NCBI GenBank assembly: GCA_944989445.1 | Contig: CALYLW010000325.1 | Location: forward strand, 473,428-537,427 | DNA length: 64,000 nt | Origin: Ampullaceana balthica | Lineage: Eukaryota; Mollusca; Gastropoda; Lymnaeidae | Direction of reading: 5' to 3' | Shown here: positions 11,124 to 22,357 of the stretch, one piece after another | Layout: every line of letters begins with the position of its first letter | How positions within the stretch are numbered: the stretch's first letter is position 1 | Program-made: the position numbers and the translations under genes | The notes under the pieces: model-generated | Seen by the model: the letters and a program-made list of their open reading frames with translations, nothing else | Told to the model about the DNA's origin: nothing | Database searches by the model: none

Positions 11124-11654
11124 TAAATCCCTTATATTAACTTCGCGGCCGTCTCATCACCTCATCATCTCATGGGCGGGCGGAAAAACAAAAGTCGAAA
11201 ATGACCCACTTCCCGTGTTCGATCGAGCTGAAATTTGACACACTGACCCGTCTGACCTAACAATGCATCGTATCAAAATTTCAGATCGATCGAACGTACC
11301 GTAATTAAATTAATGCATTTTTAGTTTATCCTTTAATGAGGTATGTAATTCAAATTCACGGTTTGTTATTGTTTTTTCCCCACGTGAAAGTTTGAGTTGA
11401 CGCATTGAGGCGACCCATCGAAGCGACGGGGTGCTTTTGTTTACATTTTACGTGTCACGCTGAGCTCGGTCAAGCGAATCGGTGACCAGACTTTTCCCCT
11501 CTCCCCCTCCCACCCACCCCAACTAGGGTTATGAAGCAAACTTGAGTTAAGACAGATTCAGTCTGTAAATGTTTGAAAATAATCAATACTGTTAGTTATG
11601 TCTCATATATAAGGGATTTATAGTCAAAAACTTTGTTTTTACGGGTTTGTTTTA
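11124..11654 (+). mobile_element. TIR element T, copy B (tandem with A)
   Basis: Same structure and orientation as copy A. The element proper ends at 11620 and is followed by the same 'tagtcaaaaactttg...gtttgtttta' stretch. A and B therefore form a head-to-tail dimer with a unit near 460-500 bp. Confidence 0.82.
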
Positions 11655-13354
11655 TTTAATGAAATAGCACGAAGTAAAATGTTAAGGATATAATAGATTT
11701 ATTCTATTTTTATCACACAATTTATAGTAACCTTGACCCCACCCCCTACCTCCACCCCCCAGCCTTTATATACTTACTTTCATTGACCAATGACCTGTTT
11801 TCAGAAACAAGTTTATTTACAAATCGGTTCACATTGAGGAAACGTTATAATAATATGTATTCCTTGACGCACGGTGGTACCAGAATTGAACGCCAGGGGC
11901 GTAATCAAAGAGGGTGAGGAAAAAGCGTGGACCAACCCGAAACTGAGGCTAGTTTTATTTTGGGGTGGCGGAGGGGTTAGGTAGTTGGTTTTAAAAGAAA
12001 AATAAATGATCAAAGGTCAAGAACTTTCTAAGTTACTATACCAATCGAAGTGACCTCTTTTGTCCGCACAATGGTTATGCCGCTGGACAGACCAGTTAAA
12101 TATCTGCCATTAGCTTGTCAAATTATGGAGCCACATGTATGAAGGTCATAGAAGGTTGTCATTTCAAGAGTAAATTCCTAACCATTTGGTGAGCGCCTCC
12201 CCGCCGCTATCCCGCTCGGCCTTCCAAGGTTATTTGTTCTGCTATTGCCTCTCACTACTTACTCGTTCCTTATGGACAACTTCGATTGGACGCGGCCGCC
12301 TCCTCGTGCTGTAAATGGACCGAGTGTTTGTCGAGGTTTTCCATTTAAAGGAGCCGTGACGTACGCGGGGTATTAGGGCCTTGTCACTTATCGCGGACTT
12401 TCTTCGGGGACACGAACAGAAACACAGCACGAGACAGGCAAAGACCCCGGCAATTAAATTCTAGTCTCGCGCATCTCTCGCGAGACATGACGGGGTGGGT
12501 TTGTCGAGGGCTGGAAAAACACCGAGTTTTAATAAAGAGAAATGGTATGTATGCCGTAGGGGACATAAAGTGCATTAGCCAACGTACCATTGAAAAAAAG
12601 GGGGGGGGGTCAGTGGAATAATAGGAGAAATCTGGACTGCACGGCTTTGTTCTCTTGCACGTAAACAAGAGGGACGTTGTGGTCACCCATGGGGCAGTGA
12701 GATATGCATCCATCACAGTTACTTTAGATTTTAATGTTGCTTCTTGGTTTTTCGTTTTTCGTTTTTATTTTATTTTTTTATTAATATGCGATATCTTTAG
12801 CGTAGAACGTTTTCGCAATTTACAATGAAATGACTCTGATAAATATAGTGCAGACAGTGACTCACTCGTGCGATTTCGTCACATCGAATTCAACAATAAA
12901 AACGCCATCCAGATTTTTTTTTAAAAATCACTACAGCTTCTATTGCTTAAACAGCAGCTATACGACAACAACAATAACCTGGAGTTCTGTGGAGTCAAAT
13001 GGAGCAAATAATAAAAAGCTTTTAGCGTATATATGCCGCGTCGTCACGCGTGGTGATTCTATTTTGTTTTGTAACGAGGTAAGTGGTTCGGTGGTCTGTG
13101 ACAAGGTAAGTGGTTTTGTGGGTTTGTATGCTCAGAGGGTTTCCAAGTTACTCGGTGGAGTAATCGAATGCAATTTAAATCTTCAGTTTGAAAGGTCGTA
13201 TCAATCTTACTGGAGCCCCGCACCAAGTTTCCCAGGGGCTCGGACTTCGTCTTCCATCCACACGAGTTTTCTAAAGCTTTCGTTAAAAATTAAATCACAT
13301 TTTTTCTTCTGCAAACAAGCATGGACTAGAGGGATAGAGGCTACTTTCTTAAGG
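11655..13354. other. No gene recognised
   Basis: Contains a GC-balanced patch at about 12180-12560 and an AT-rich patch at 12720-12800. The 189-codon + frame at 12830-13399 has no domain I recognise and runs into dispersed repeat R, so I treat it as chance. Confidence 0.4.
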
Positions 13355-13540
13355 TCTTGGCCATGCCCTCTAAGGTTAATTGGTCCGTGTGCAAAGTAAA
13401 AAAAAACAACAACATGTGCGCAAAGTTTCACAGCATCTAATGTTTGTACAATATTTGACAAAATTTGCTGCGCTGTAATCCCAAACTACTGCGCATTGCC
13501 CGTCAGATATCTGCGTGGGCGCGCCGCCGCGAAGCTTAAA
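13355..13540 (-). repeat. Dispersed repeat R, copy 1
   Basis: Reverse-oriented relative of sequences at 23611-23850 and 61536-61690. All share 'cgcagatat', 'agcgcagcaaattttgt', a 'tgtgcaact'-like block and 'ccttagaggg'. No termini or coding capacity identified, and the family is unrecognised. Confidence 0.65.
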
Positions 13541-13639
13541 GGGAACATTGGTTTTGGCTAATACCTTGACAACCTGGGACATCTACTGGGTACTGCAATA
13601 CATTTTTTTAGCCTAGGTATCGTCCGCAGCCCTAGCTTC

Positions 13640-14815
13640 CTCCATTAGGTTTAACTCTTTGCACGAAGTAAGGACATTAAATTCTAATTTGGAAATACAA
13701 CACAATAAACTTATACAACACAATAAACTTATACAACACAATAAACTTATACAACACAATAAACTTATACAACACAATAACCTTATACAACACAATAAAC
13801 TTATACAACACAATAAACTTATACAACACAATAGACTTATACAACACAATAAACTTATACAACACAATAAACTTATACAACACAATAAACTTATACAACA
13901 CAATAAACTTATACAACGCAATAAACTTATACAACGCAATAAACTTATACAACACAATAAACTTATACAACACAATAAACTTATACAACACAATAAACTT
14001 ATACAACACAATAAACTTATACAACACAATAAACTTATACAACACAATAAACTTATACTACACAATAAACTTATACAACACAATAGACTTATACAACACA
14101 ATAGACTTATACAACACAATAAACTTATACAACACAATAGACTTATACAACACAATAAACTTATACAACACAATAAACTTATACAACACAATAAACTTAT
14201 ACAACACAATAAACTTATACAACACAATAAACTTATACAACACAATAAACTTATACAACACAATAAACTTATACAACACAATAAACTTATACAACACAAT
14301 AAACTTATACAACACAATAAACTTATACAACACAATAGACTTGTACAACACAATAGACTTGTACAACACAATAAACTTATACAACACAATAGACTTATAC
14401 AACACAATAAACTTATACAACACAATAAACTTATACAACACAATAAACTTATACAACACAATAGACTTATACAACACAATAAACTTATACAACACAATAA
14501 ACTTATACAACACAATAAACTTATACAACACAATAAACTTATACAACACAATAAACTTATACAACACTCAGATAGACACGGGGATTTTAAAAAAAAACTT
14601 TTCTTGTTGCATATACAAGAAAAAGACTTACAAATCCCGTCTGTGTTTTGTGCGTGAAATGAGTTGAATAAACCACACAAAAAAACGCTATCAACATTCA
14701 AAACTAAAAAAAAATGCAAGACTAGACTTAAAACAAGGATGAAGGTAGAACTCAATAATCTTCTGTACGGAAAGAGCGTATTTAAGTTACAAGACAAGAA
14801 GGCGTTTCAGTAGCC
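13640..14815 (+). pseudogene. Non-LTR retrotransposon 3' end, disrupted
   Basis: The flanks of the 18-bp array match the C-terminal end of the retrotransposon frame seen at 49280-49702. Before the array the + frame reads ...NSNLEIQH, and after it ...SDRH; the better copy reads NSNLEIQHKDNLIQPSDRH. Downstream, 'tatcaacattcaaaact', 'aaatgcaagacta' and 'caataatcttctgta' match the C-terminus and 3' untranslated region of the other copies. The frame is degraded after the array. The clade (jockey/CR1-like) is inferred from the C-terminal motif. Confidence 0.78.
13695..14567. repeat. 18-bp minisatellite, about 48 copies, inside a LINE
   Basis: The array is 873 bases of an 18-bp unit, 'acaataaacttatacaac', with A/G variants at one site. 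It encodes NKLIQH on + and stays open for 332 codons, and is also open in two minus frames, because the period is 6 codons. It sits exactly where the related retrotransposon copy has two ATACAAC direct repeats, so the array probably began by slippage there. Confidence 0.96.
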
Positions 14816-15951
14816 AGTCATCAATGCAATATTTCACTACCGTGTTCGTAACTGGTGTTATTTTTAGTCTTTGTCCGTCACTAGTTGGACTCCTCACGCA
14901 CTTCGTCACCGGCGTGCCAGAGAATAAGGCGAGAACGGAGCCCCGAAGAGGCCTGTAGACTACACCAAAATCAGCGGCGGAGATTCTTTTAAGCTTCTAT
15001 CTAACTGCGGGCTCAGCTTTACGTATGAGCGGCGCAAACTACCTTAAACCAACACCTATAAGATAGCAACGCACAACTCTGTATTTTTTTTTAAAACTTA
15101 TTTATTGTCTATCCTTTTCCTTCAAAGATGGATTTCACCCTCTCCTCGCCACACCCAATATCTCGCGTTAAAACAGTCGCTACGTTTGCTTTCTCACCAC
15201 TACAATCATACCTGTAAATGTCGTTAAAAGTTTGTATTTAAAAAAATAATAAAAAAAAATAACCACCACAGAAACTATCGATTAATCCGATACAGCTTTT
15301 AGCCCCTCGCGACGCCTCGAGATACATCAAACGATGACGTCATTAATTGGCCGACCAATTATCGCGAGTACAGAAACAGTTTAATGGTAGGTCGCATGTT
15401 AGTTAACTCAAAACGACGCCATTTTACCGAAACAAAAAGAGGGGGAAAACATGGCGGAAGCCGGATAAACAGCTCGCTGTTTCTCACATGTTTCAGAAAA
15501 ATTCTAATTAACCAGAGCGAGATAATTGGGATATTTTTTTTTAAATAAAGGAAATGTAGAGTATTTAAAAAACAACTAATTAACCATCATGTCACGAACA
15601 GAAAACACGTCTGATTGGTTAATTCAATTTGTCGTCTGCTGCGAGTGCAAAGAAAATGGAAGGTTGATCATTTGGAAGGAAATTATTTATCCAATGAAAC
15701 GAGACGCTGGTTTTTTAATTTGTCAGACTTTTAAGGGCCTCTTTGATAGTCGCTGGAACCAGCAGGGAAGGCGGGCAGGTTTCCTCCATTACTCTTCACC
15801 TTAGCCTTTCTTCTACTGCAACCCTACCCCACCAACTGCTTCTCTTCAGCTTTATATATACGTGGATTTTACTTTTGTGTGCCCCTATCTGAACGATAAA
15901 GTTAGTAAGTAGTACAATTAAAGAACCACTTAAGAATAAATTTTTTGACTA
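14816..15951. other. No gene recognised
   Basis: Single-copy sequence. 'aacatggcggaag' at about 15449 resembles a YY1-type core promoter motif, but there is no other promoter or exon evidence, so I do not call one. A 71-codon + frame (15589-15804) has no known domain. Confidence 0.4.
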
Positions 15952-16386
15952 TAAATCCCTTATATTTGAGACATAACTGAAAGTCTTGATAGTTTCAATA
16001 TAATATGCAACGGGCGACAAACATTTACAGACTGAAACCGACTTATCTCTCCCTTGCTGTAAAAAACGGGGAGGGGGAGAGTGTAGGTCATCGATGGCTG
16101 GACTTAACTCCAGCACGTGGCGGTGAACAAAGCAGACGGCTACATTGAATTATATAGAGATAAACTAAAAATGCATTAATTTAATTACGGTACATTCGAT
16201 CGATCTGAAAATTTGAAACAATGCATTGTTAGGTGACACGAGTCTATGTGCAAAATTTAAGCTCGATAGCATCACAGGAAGTGTGTCGTTTTTTACTTTT
16301 GTTTTTCCGCCCGCCCTCGAACGAGACAGACAGAGAGAGAGAGAGAGAGATGACGACAAGATTTCGAAGTTAATATAAGGGATTTA
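15952..16386 (-). mobile_element. TIR element T, copy C
   Basis: Reverse orientation. The ends are TAAATCCCTTATAT and ATATAAGGGATTTA. The interior contains 'aatgcattaatttaattacggtac' split around the 'gatcgatctgaaa' block. A short GA microsatellite (16331-16350) has grown inside it. Confidence 0.82.
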
Positions 16387-16856
16387 AATAAAATGAACAC
16401 TTTTAAAAAAAGATGAGGCCCAGCTGCAGTGAGGACTGTAGAATCTCGCATGAAAAAGCAGAAAATAATGTTTTAGTCACAAACTAAGTAGTCACACAGG
16501 GGGACTCAGAACTTTTGTGTTAGTTGATCAAATTTTATATCTCACATTAAATCCCACAATCGATCACAATAAATATCAATAAAACTTAGAGATGCCCCCG
16601 ATGCTTAATCCTCCCCACAAGCCAAACCTAATGTGAAAATTGCAGCACTCTGGCAAGTCAGAGCGTTTTGAAAAAGTTGACGACATATACAGATCCGGAA
16701 GCGTGCACGAGTTAATAGGATAGGGGGCTAAAAAATACAACACATTTTTTGTGAACGATTTCAATGACACATTTGAAGACCACGTGTCTACTAAGTTAAA
16801 TATTGGAATAATGGTTGTGCTCGAATTAGTCGATTTAAGACATCTCTGAGATGTCG

Positions 16857-17179
16857 GCTAGATAGAGCAGGTGTGGTGCTAGATAGAGCAGGCGTGGTGC
16901 TAGATAGAGCATGTGTGGTGCTAGATAGAGCAGGTGTGGTGCTGGATAGAGCAGGTGTGGTGCTAGATAGAGCAGGGTGTGGTGCTGAGATAGAGCAGGT
17001 GTGGTGCTAGATAGAGCAGGTGTGGTGCTAGATAGAGCAGGTGTGGTGCTGGATAGAGCAGGTGTGGTGCTAGAGAGAGAGCAGATGTGGTACTAGAGAG
17101 AGCAGGCGTGGTGCTAGAGAGAGCAGGCGTGGTGCTAGAGAAACCAGGTGTGGTGGCTAGAGAGAGCAGGCGTGGTGCA
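16857..17179. repeat. 21-bp minisatellite, about 15 copies
   Basis: Units contain 'agatagagcaggtgtggtg'. The last five or so units shift to 'agagagagcaggcgtggtg', so the array is diverging from one end. Single-base insertions break the register in places. Confidence 0.93.
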
Positions 17180-17261
17180 TCTAAATCAGGGAGAATTATT
17201 TACCTAGTCATATAATATTGGTGAAATATATCATACAAATGATACGCCCATCAAGCTTCAA

Positions 17262-17352
17262 TCTCTATAATACTAACTCTAACTCTATAACTCTAATCCT
17301 AACCCTTACTCTAATCCTAACCCTAACCAATCCTTAATCTAATCTTAACTCG
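17262..17352. repeat. Degenerate telomere-like CCTAAC repeats
   Basis: A run of 'ctctaac', 'cctaaccctt' and 'cctaaccctaacc' variants. Only about two exact CCCTAA hexamers occur, so this is an interstitial telomere-like tract or a chance simple repeat rather than a telomere. Confidence 0.6.
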
Positions 17353-18306
17353 ATTCGATGATACGCGTTGAAATAACTTTATACTTTTCTTTATTTGAAA
17401 ATTATATTTTTTTCAAAGTAATAACCGGGTCATTGACCCCTTACCCTGACATATTGAGATTCCCCGCGATACGCTGGAGCAGAAAACACGGTGTTGTGTA
17501 TCTACAGTCTATAGAGTTGTCTCGTGAATCGACTCCATCACTGGTGAGCACGGATCACGAGGGCTATGTCAACACTCGCCCCATCGATCCCTCGCGTCGT
17601 TACCACATCCCAAAGTTCCAGAGCTAGGGTCCCCAGGTGTAAAGTTCTTCCTTCGGGCGATAGTCGATGTCTGGTTAAACTTCTACCCGCTGGTCGCGAC
17701 GCGAAGACGTTCGTGCGACATCTACCCCTCCCCCCACCCCCCGTACGACACCCGACTGGGACGACCGCGATGCGCCCTCTGTCCCATCCTCGGAAATGTT
17801 CGATCACCAAAAGAAACGAACCTGTTAGAATATAAAATATGATTGGTTCGCACATAAAAATGGCCGAGTGGGTTTTGAGGACTAAGGGTTTTTTCCCCCA
17901 CTACATCTCTGCCCGAGGCGAAAACGAGGATGGATTATCATTTTTTGTTGACACGTTTCAAAGAAGCCTTTTTTTTTCCTTTTCTATTTTTTTTCTCGCT
18001 AAGATTTGTTTTGTTGAATCATGAAATGTTAGTCATGGCGCTCCTTTGTTTACAACAGCTGTTTGAAATCCTTCATTAATACCAGTTCGTTTTTTCTAGT
18101 GCCCCCGAGCCCGCCAGTGTTTCTGTATTGTAGTTAACTCCTTTACCCTATTTGAATGTGTATGCGGTATTACGGCCTAATATTATATTGGGTGTAAAAT
18201 GTATAACTTCTCATTAGGTGTTTCTAATTGCTTTTAATCTATCAACTAACCCCCCCCCCACTCTCCCTTAATTCTCTTAGCGTCGTCTTTCAAAAATTAT
18301 GTCTGA
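17353..18306. other. No gene recognised
   Basis: Two overlapping + frames and one minus frame (17358-17855) fall in a GC-balanced patch and show no known domain. Sequence after 17,940 is T-rich. Confidence 0.4.
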
Positions 18307-18475
18307 CAGCAATATACATTGTGTGCCATAAACTGACATGTGACATCTCACAGCAATTTACATTGTATGTCATAAACTGACATACGACATAAATAAACAT
18401 TATATGTCATAAACTGACATGTGACATCTCACAGCAATATACATTGTATGCCATAACCTGATACGTGAGCTGCAA
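18307..18475. repeat. About 42-bp tandem repeat, 4 copies
   Basis: Each unit contains 'acattgtatgtcataaactg' or a close variant, followed by 'acatgtgacatctca'. The copies are imperfect. Confidence 0.85.
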
Positions 18476-19100
18476 AAAACATGGTGTCTTTAGCGGGTGT
18501 CTTATTATTGCTGATGTACTACCATAGCTAGTGTCTTAATGTATCATGTGCTTCTATATTAAAATAAAAATATGAAAAACAATAATATTTCTAAAAATAA
18601 CATCAATCTTTAACTATAAAATCGCGAGCACAGAACGCCGCATGTGGACGTGCTCCTGATGATACTCTTTACGACGATTCTATTGTCGAGGAGATGGCGA
18701 GGGCTGTAGCGGAATTTCGTGTTTGACTTTCAGCTCTGATATGATCAAAACGAAGAGATTTCTAATTACTGAAATTCCCCTCGAACTCTGCTTTGCTTTT
18801 TTAGAAAAGAAGAAGAAAATGTTTGACGTTTTTTCTTCTTCTTCGCGCATGACTTTTATTTTTTATAAAATAATTTAAACAATGTTTAATTAATTCCTTA
18901 ATTTCAGTCTATCCCCCCCCCCAATCTCTTTTCTAATCCTCGCCACAAAACTTGTATCATTACCAATATTGACTGCATAATTTATTCATTTTCTCCACAT
19001 GAAACTTTTAACATTGTTCAGATTAATAGAATTGTGAAAAGTTTGAACTTGTCTTTCTTCCACACATGAACCATCTAAATTGTGACCCATACAGTCGTTG
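18476..19100. other. No gene recognised
   Basis: AT-rich. A short inverted repeat ('aaaagaagaagaaaa' and 'ttttcttcttcttc') lies at about 18805-18845. A C9 run occurs near 18914. Confidence 0.45.
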
Positions 19101-19451
19101 ACACGGTCACCAAAGGTTGATATCCCCACGGTCACCAAAGGTTGATATCCCCACGGTCACCAAAGGTTGATATCCCCACGGTCACCAAAGGTTGATATCC
19201 CCACCGTCACCAAAGGTTGATATCCCCACGGTCACCAAAGGTTGATATCCCCACGGTCACCAAAGGTTGATATCCCCACGGTCACCAAAGGTTGTTATCC
19301 CCACGGTCACCAAAGGTTGATATCCCCACGGTCGCCAAAGGTTGATATCCCCACGGTCACCAAAGGTTAATATCCCCACGGTCACCAAAAGTTGATATCC
19401 CCACGGTCACCAAAAGTTGATATCCCGACGGTCACCAAAGGTTGATATCCC
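19101..19451. repeat. 25-bp minisatellite, 14 copies
   Basis: Highly uniform 25-bp units containing 'cggtcaccaaaggttgatat'. Only about eight single-base variants occur, so the array is young or recently homogenised. Confidence 0.96.
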
Positions 19452-20567
19452 GCATTTTTCGCCTGGTTTCTGGCGTTATTATTAAGTGCTTTAACTACAC
19501 ATCTATTAAAAAAGAAAGAATGAAGTAATTTGATGCCATGTACAGATTTAAAGCCCCCCTTGCCCTTACCACGCTATCAAGCACCTCCCCACCGCGAGCC
19601 AGAACAAAAATCTAAAGATGGGATTGGGGGAAACTTTAGGTCTTCTTGCACTCCGATTATTTAGTCATGTTACACACGTCACATATCTTTCTTTAACTCA
19701 CGACTGTTGAAATTTATTAAATTTAACAGAGAGTCCGATAATTTGTACCACTATCCTTATACAAATCGCTAGCGTGAAAGCAACAGTGAATCATTATATT
19801 ACGAATTGCGTTTAAAAGTAACTGCTGAATGCTGACAAAAGTGTAACTCTAGGAAAGTATCGATTCGTTGTGATTTTGAATTTTAAACCATCCCCCCACC
19901 CCACCCCGTCTCCTCAATCAATTTAATCCCCATATTGTTTAACCACAGACACGACTTTACGTGAATGAACTGGGAAGGCTGAAGGGAAGGGTAAGGGACG
20001 GTGGTGGCGGATGGCGAATTGAAAGCCAAGGAAGAAGAAAAGGCGAGAAATGAAAGAGAGAGAGCTATTAATCTCACCAACAAATGTTTATAATCTCTTT
20101 TAAACACCGAAGCCAAACACGAGTTTTAATACAATACCTCGACGCGTCCTCGTTCGACGCCCGAGTTCGCCTTAGATTTAACGTACTCGTCTTTGGGTCT
20201 CGCTTTTCTCGCTTTTGCGTGTCAGAGTTTCGCTTTGAGTAATGTAGAGGCAACGATTCGGTTTTCTTTAATTGTAAACTTTTAAGTATTAGTGTTTAAA
20301 GAGACGGAAATTTGCTTTGGGACCATGCAGGCAAATATACTTTTTGGCTCTCGCAACGTTGTCGAATCGTTACAAATTTCTACATAAGAGATTCTCAAAT
20401 CTTCTCATAATACGGGAACATTGCTAATTATGTAACTAAGTCGCTCGTCAACGCCCCCTACCCCTACACTCCCCCCCACCCCCCCCCCGTTTTTCCTACA
20501 CCTAATGCATATTAACAAGAATTTTTGAAATGAAAACCGAGAATTGTGTTGTTTAAACTCGGTAAGA
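19452..20567. other. No gene recognised
   Basis: Single-copy AT-rich sequence with a C-rich patch at about 20452-20490. The 77-codon minus frame at 19883-20116 has no recognisable domain. Confidence 0.4.
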
Positions 20568-20740
20568 ACATTCTTGTCTTCTCGTCCGGAATTCGGGCGT
20601 GCAATGGGTTGCCTGAAGAAATCAGGGAAACTAACACTTTATCAACATTTAAATTTCTAATGAAAATGCAGGACTAAACACAAAACATAGATAATCGTAG
20701 GACGCAATAATCTTCTGTATAGAAGGAGCGTCTGCAACAG
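20568..20740 (+). pseudogene. Non-LTR retrotransposon 3' end fragment
   Basis: Third copy of the retrotransposon tail. After a one-base frameshift the + frame reads GIRACNGLPEEIRE, then LSTFKFLMKMQD and a stop near 20681, matching the copy ending at 49702. The 3' untranslated part ('gacgcaataatcttctgta', 'aaggagcgtct') follows. Everything upstream is missing, as is usual for 5'-truncated LINE copies. Confidence 0.85.
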
Positions 20741-21710
20741 ATAAGAAGATAAAATAAAATTTACGAAGCATTAACTAACAGAAGAAACTATATAAAATAA
20801 CGTGTCACGATTTCTGTCATAACTTTAAAGTGAACGACTCCTCTTCTCTAAAACAAAATCGCGCCCCTCTAAAGAGACACCAGCGATTGGAAATCAATGT
20901 TGTGGGTGACTAGACTACTCTCGTGCTAACCTGGTCATCATTTACGAGCTTGATGTGCATAAAATGAAACAACTAATTTTTAGACATTATATTATATAGG
21001 ATCGTGGGAGAAGATATAATTATAGACTTTACGCGTATGAAAACAGAACAAGCAAGACTTAGAGTCGACCTGCAAACAAAGAAACATACTGGAAAAGACA
21101 TTTTTCCATGGCAGGCTGAATGACATATACGGGAAGTCGAAAGAATAAATTGACAGTTTAACTCAAACAGAACGGGGTAGAAATCTTCGACATAACAAAG
21201 ACTTTTTTCTTTCTATTTTTTTTTCTTCCTAGGATCCAACTATTGAAGTATGTCAACATTTCTGTCTTCAACACACATGGCTGTCCTTACTTATGGACTC
21301 TGAGAACGCGATGCCATCATCAATTCTATTCGATTGTTGAGACATGTGCTTTCCTTTTTAGCTACTCGGGATTCAATTTCAAAGGGAAAAAAGCATCTCT
21401 AGATTCCATGATGGACGATGCGATTTTTTTTTCTTATTTTAATTTATCAGGTTTTTTTGCAAGACGTTTAAAAAAAACACACGGTTTCTGGGCGCTCGTC
21501 TCTATCACAGACAGCGGTCAGTTATAAAATGAAGAGCTCTATTGTTATTCCGGGAGAGTAGTTGGGGCCCTGGTCAGTCTGTGGTCAAATTAAATGAGAT
21601 AAAGAGCGGCTATTGGGAGATGAACGACACTCGCCACACGCCGGGGATAATCAGGACCTGGGGGGGGGGAGTGTGGGGCGGTAGTGGTGGCATTCGTTCA
21701 GCTAGCATCC
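20741..21710. other. No gene recognised
   Basis: A minus-strand 'TCCTATATAATA' sequence ending at 21001 resembles the 5' end of the Helitron-like element at 25478-25813, but I could not find its other end. The 94-codon + frame at 21243-21527 has no known domain. Confidence 0.4.
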
Positions 21711-21936
21711 ACCTCCGACAGCATCAGCCGGCTTCCACCACCGACAGCATCAGCCGGCTTCCACCACCGACAGCATCAGCCGGCATCCACCACCGACAGC
21801 ATCAGCCGGCATCCACCACCGACAGCATCAGCCGGCATCCACCACCGACAGCATCAGCCGGCATTCACCACCGACAGCATCAGCCGGCATCCACCACCGA
21901 CAGCATCAGCCGGCATCTACCACCGACAGCATCAGC
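21711..21936. repeat. 26-bp minisatellite, about 9 copies
   Basis: Units contain 'caccaccgacagcatcagcc'. A + frame crosses both this array and the next, but the 26-bp period is not a codon multiple. Confidence 0.94.
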
Positions 21937-22007
21937 AGCTTGTGACGAGATTTCAGGACAGCGGTCAACACGAGTCAGCCAGTGGTCAACACACGAGTCA
22001 CAGCTCT

Positions 22008-22215
22008 GTCAAATGATGTCACAGCTCTGTCAAATGATGTCACAGTTTTGTCAAATGATGTCACAGCTCTGTCAAATGATGTCACAGTTCTGTCAAATGA
22101 TGTCACAGCTCTGTCAAATGATGTCACAGCTCTGTCAAATGATGTCACAGCTCAGTCTGATGATGTCACATCTCTGTTGGTGTCACATCTCTGATGATGT
22201 CACAGCTCTGTCTGA
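22008..22215. repeat. 21-bp minisatellite, about 9-10 copies
   Basis: Units contain 'gtcacagctctgtcaaatga' with late variants. It begins about 70 bases after the 26-bp array and has an unrelated sequence. Confidence 0.93.
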
Positions 22216-22296
22216 GTGTGTCTGTCTCATACTGTCAAAAGTTCGTCGAAAGAGTCAGTAGTAATTAAGCCACTAACACTTTAGTTAATCCCAATG

Positions 22297-22357
22297 AAAT
22301 GACCCCCTTTCCAGTCCATGACGGACTATGAGGCAAGTGATGTAGCGTTCACAAGTT
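22297..22357 (-). mobile_element. SINE-1 tail fragment
   Basis: The reverse complement of this stretch matches the 3' part of the SINE at 48885-49095: 'acttgtgaacgctacatcac', 'gtccgtcatggactgg', 'aaagggggtca'. The tRNA-like head is absent. Confidence 0.8.

Noticed and set aside
12830..13399. 189-codon + frame as a gene
   Set aside because: No domain, ordinary length for chance in unremarkable sequence, and its end overlaps dispersed repeat R.
13613..14797. A 394-codon minus frame rich in Cys and Leu
   Set aside because: It is the antisense of an 18-bp tandem array inside a LINE remnant.
15440..15470. Core promoter (YY1-like motif)
   Set aside because: A single short motif with no downstream exon, TATA or initiator context is expected by chance in 64 kb.
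19101..19451. CRISPR array (short regular repeats)
   Set aside because: The units are contiguous with no variable spacers, and no cas-like genes exist. The same applies to every other array in the window.
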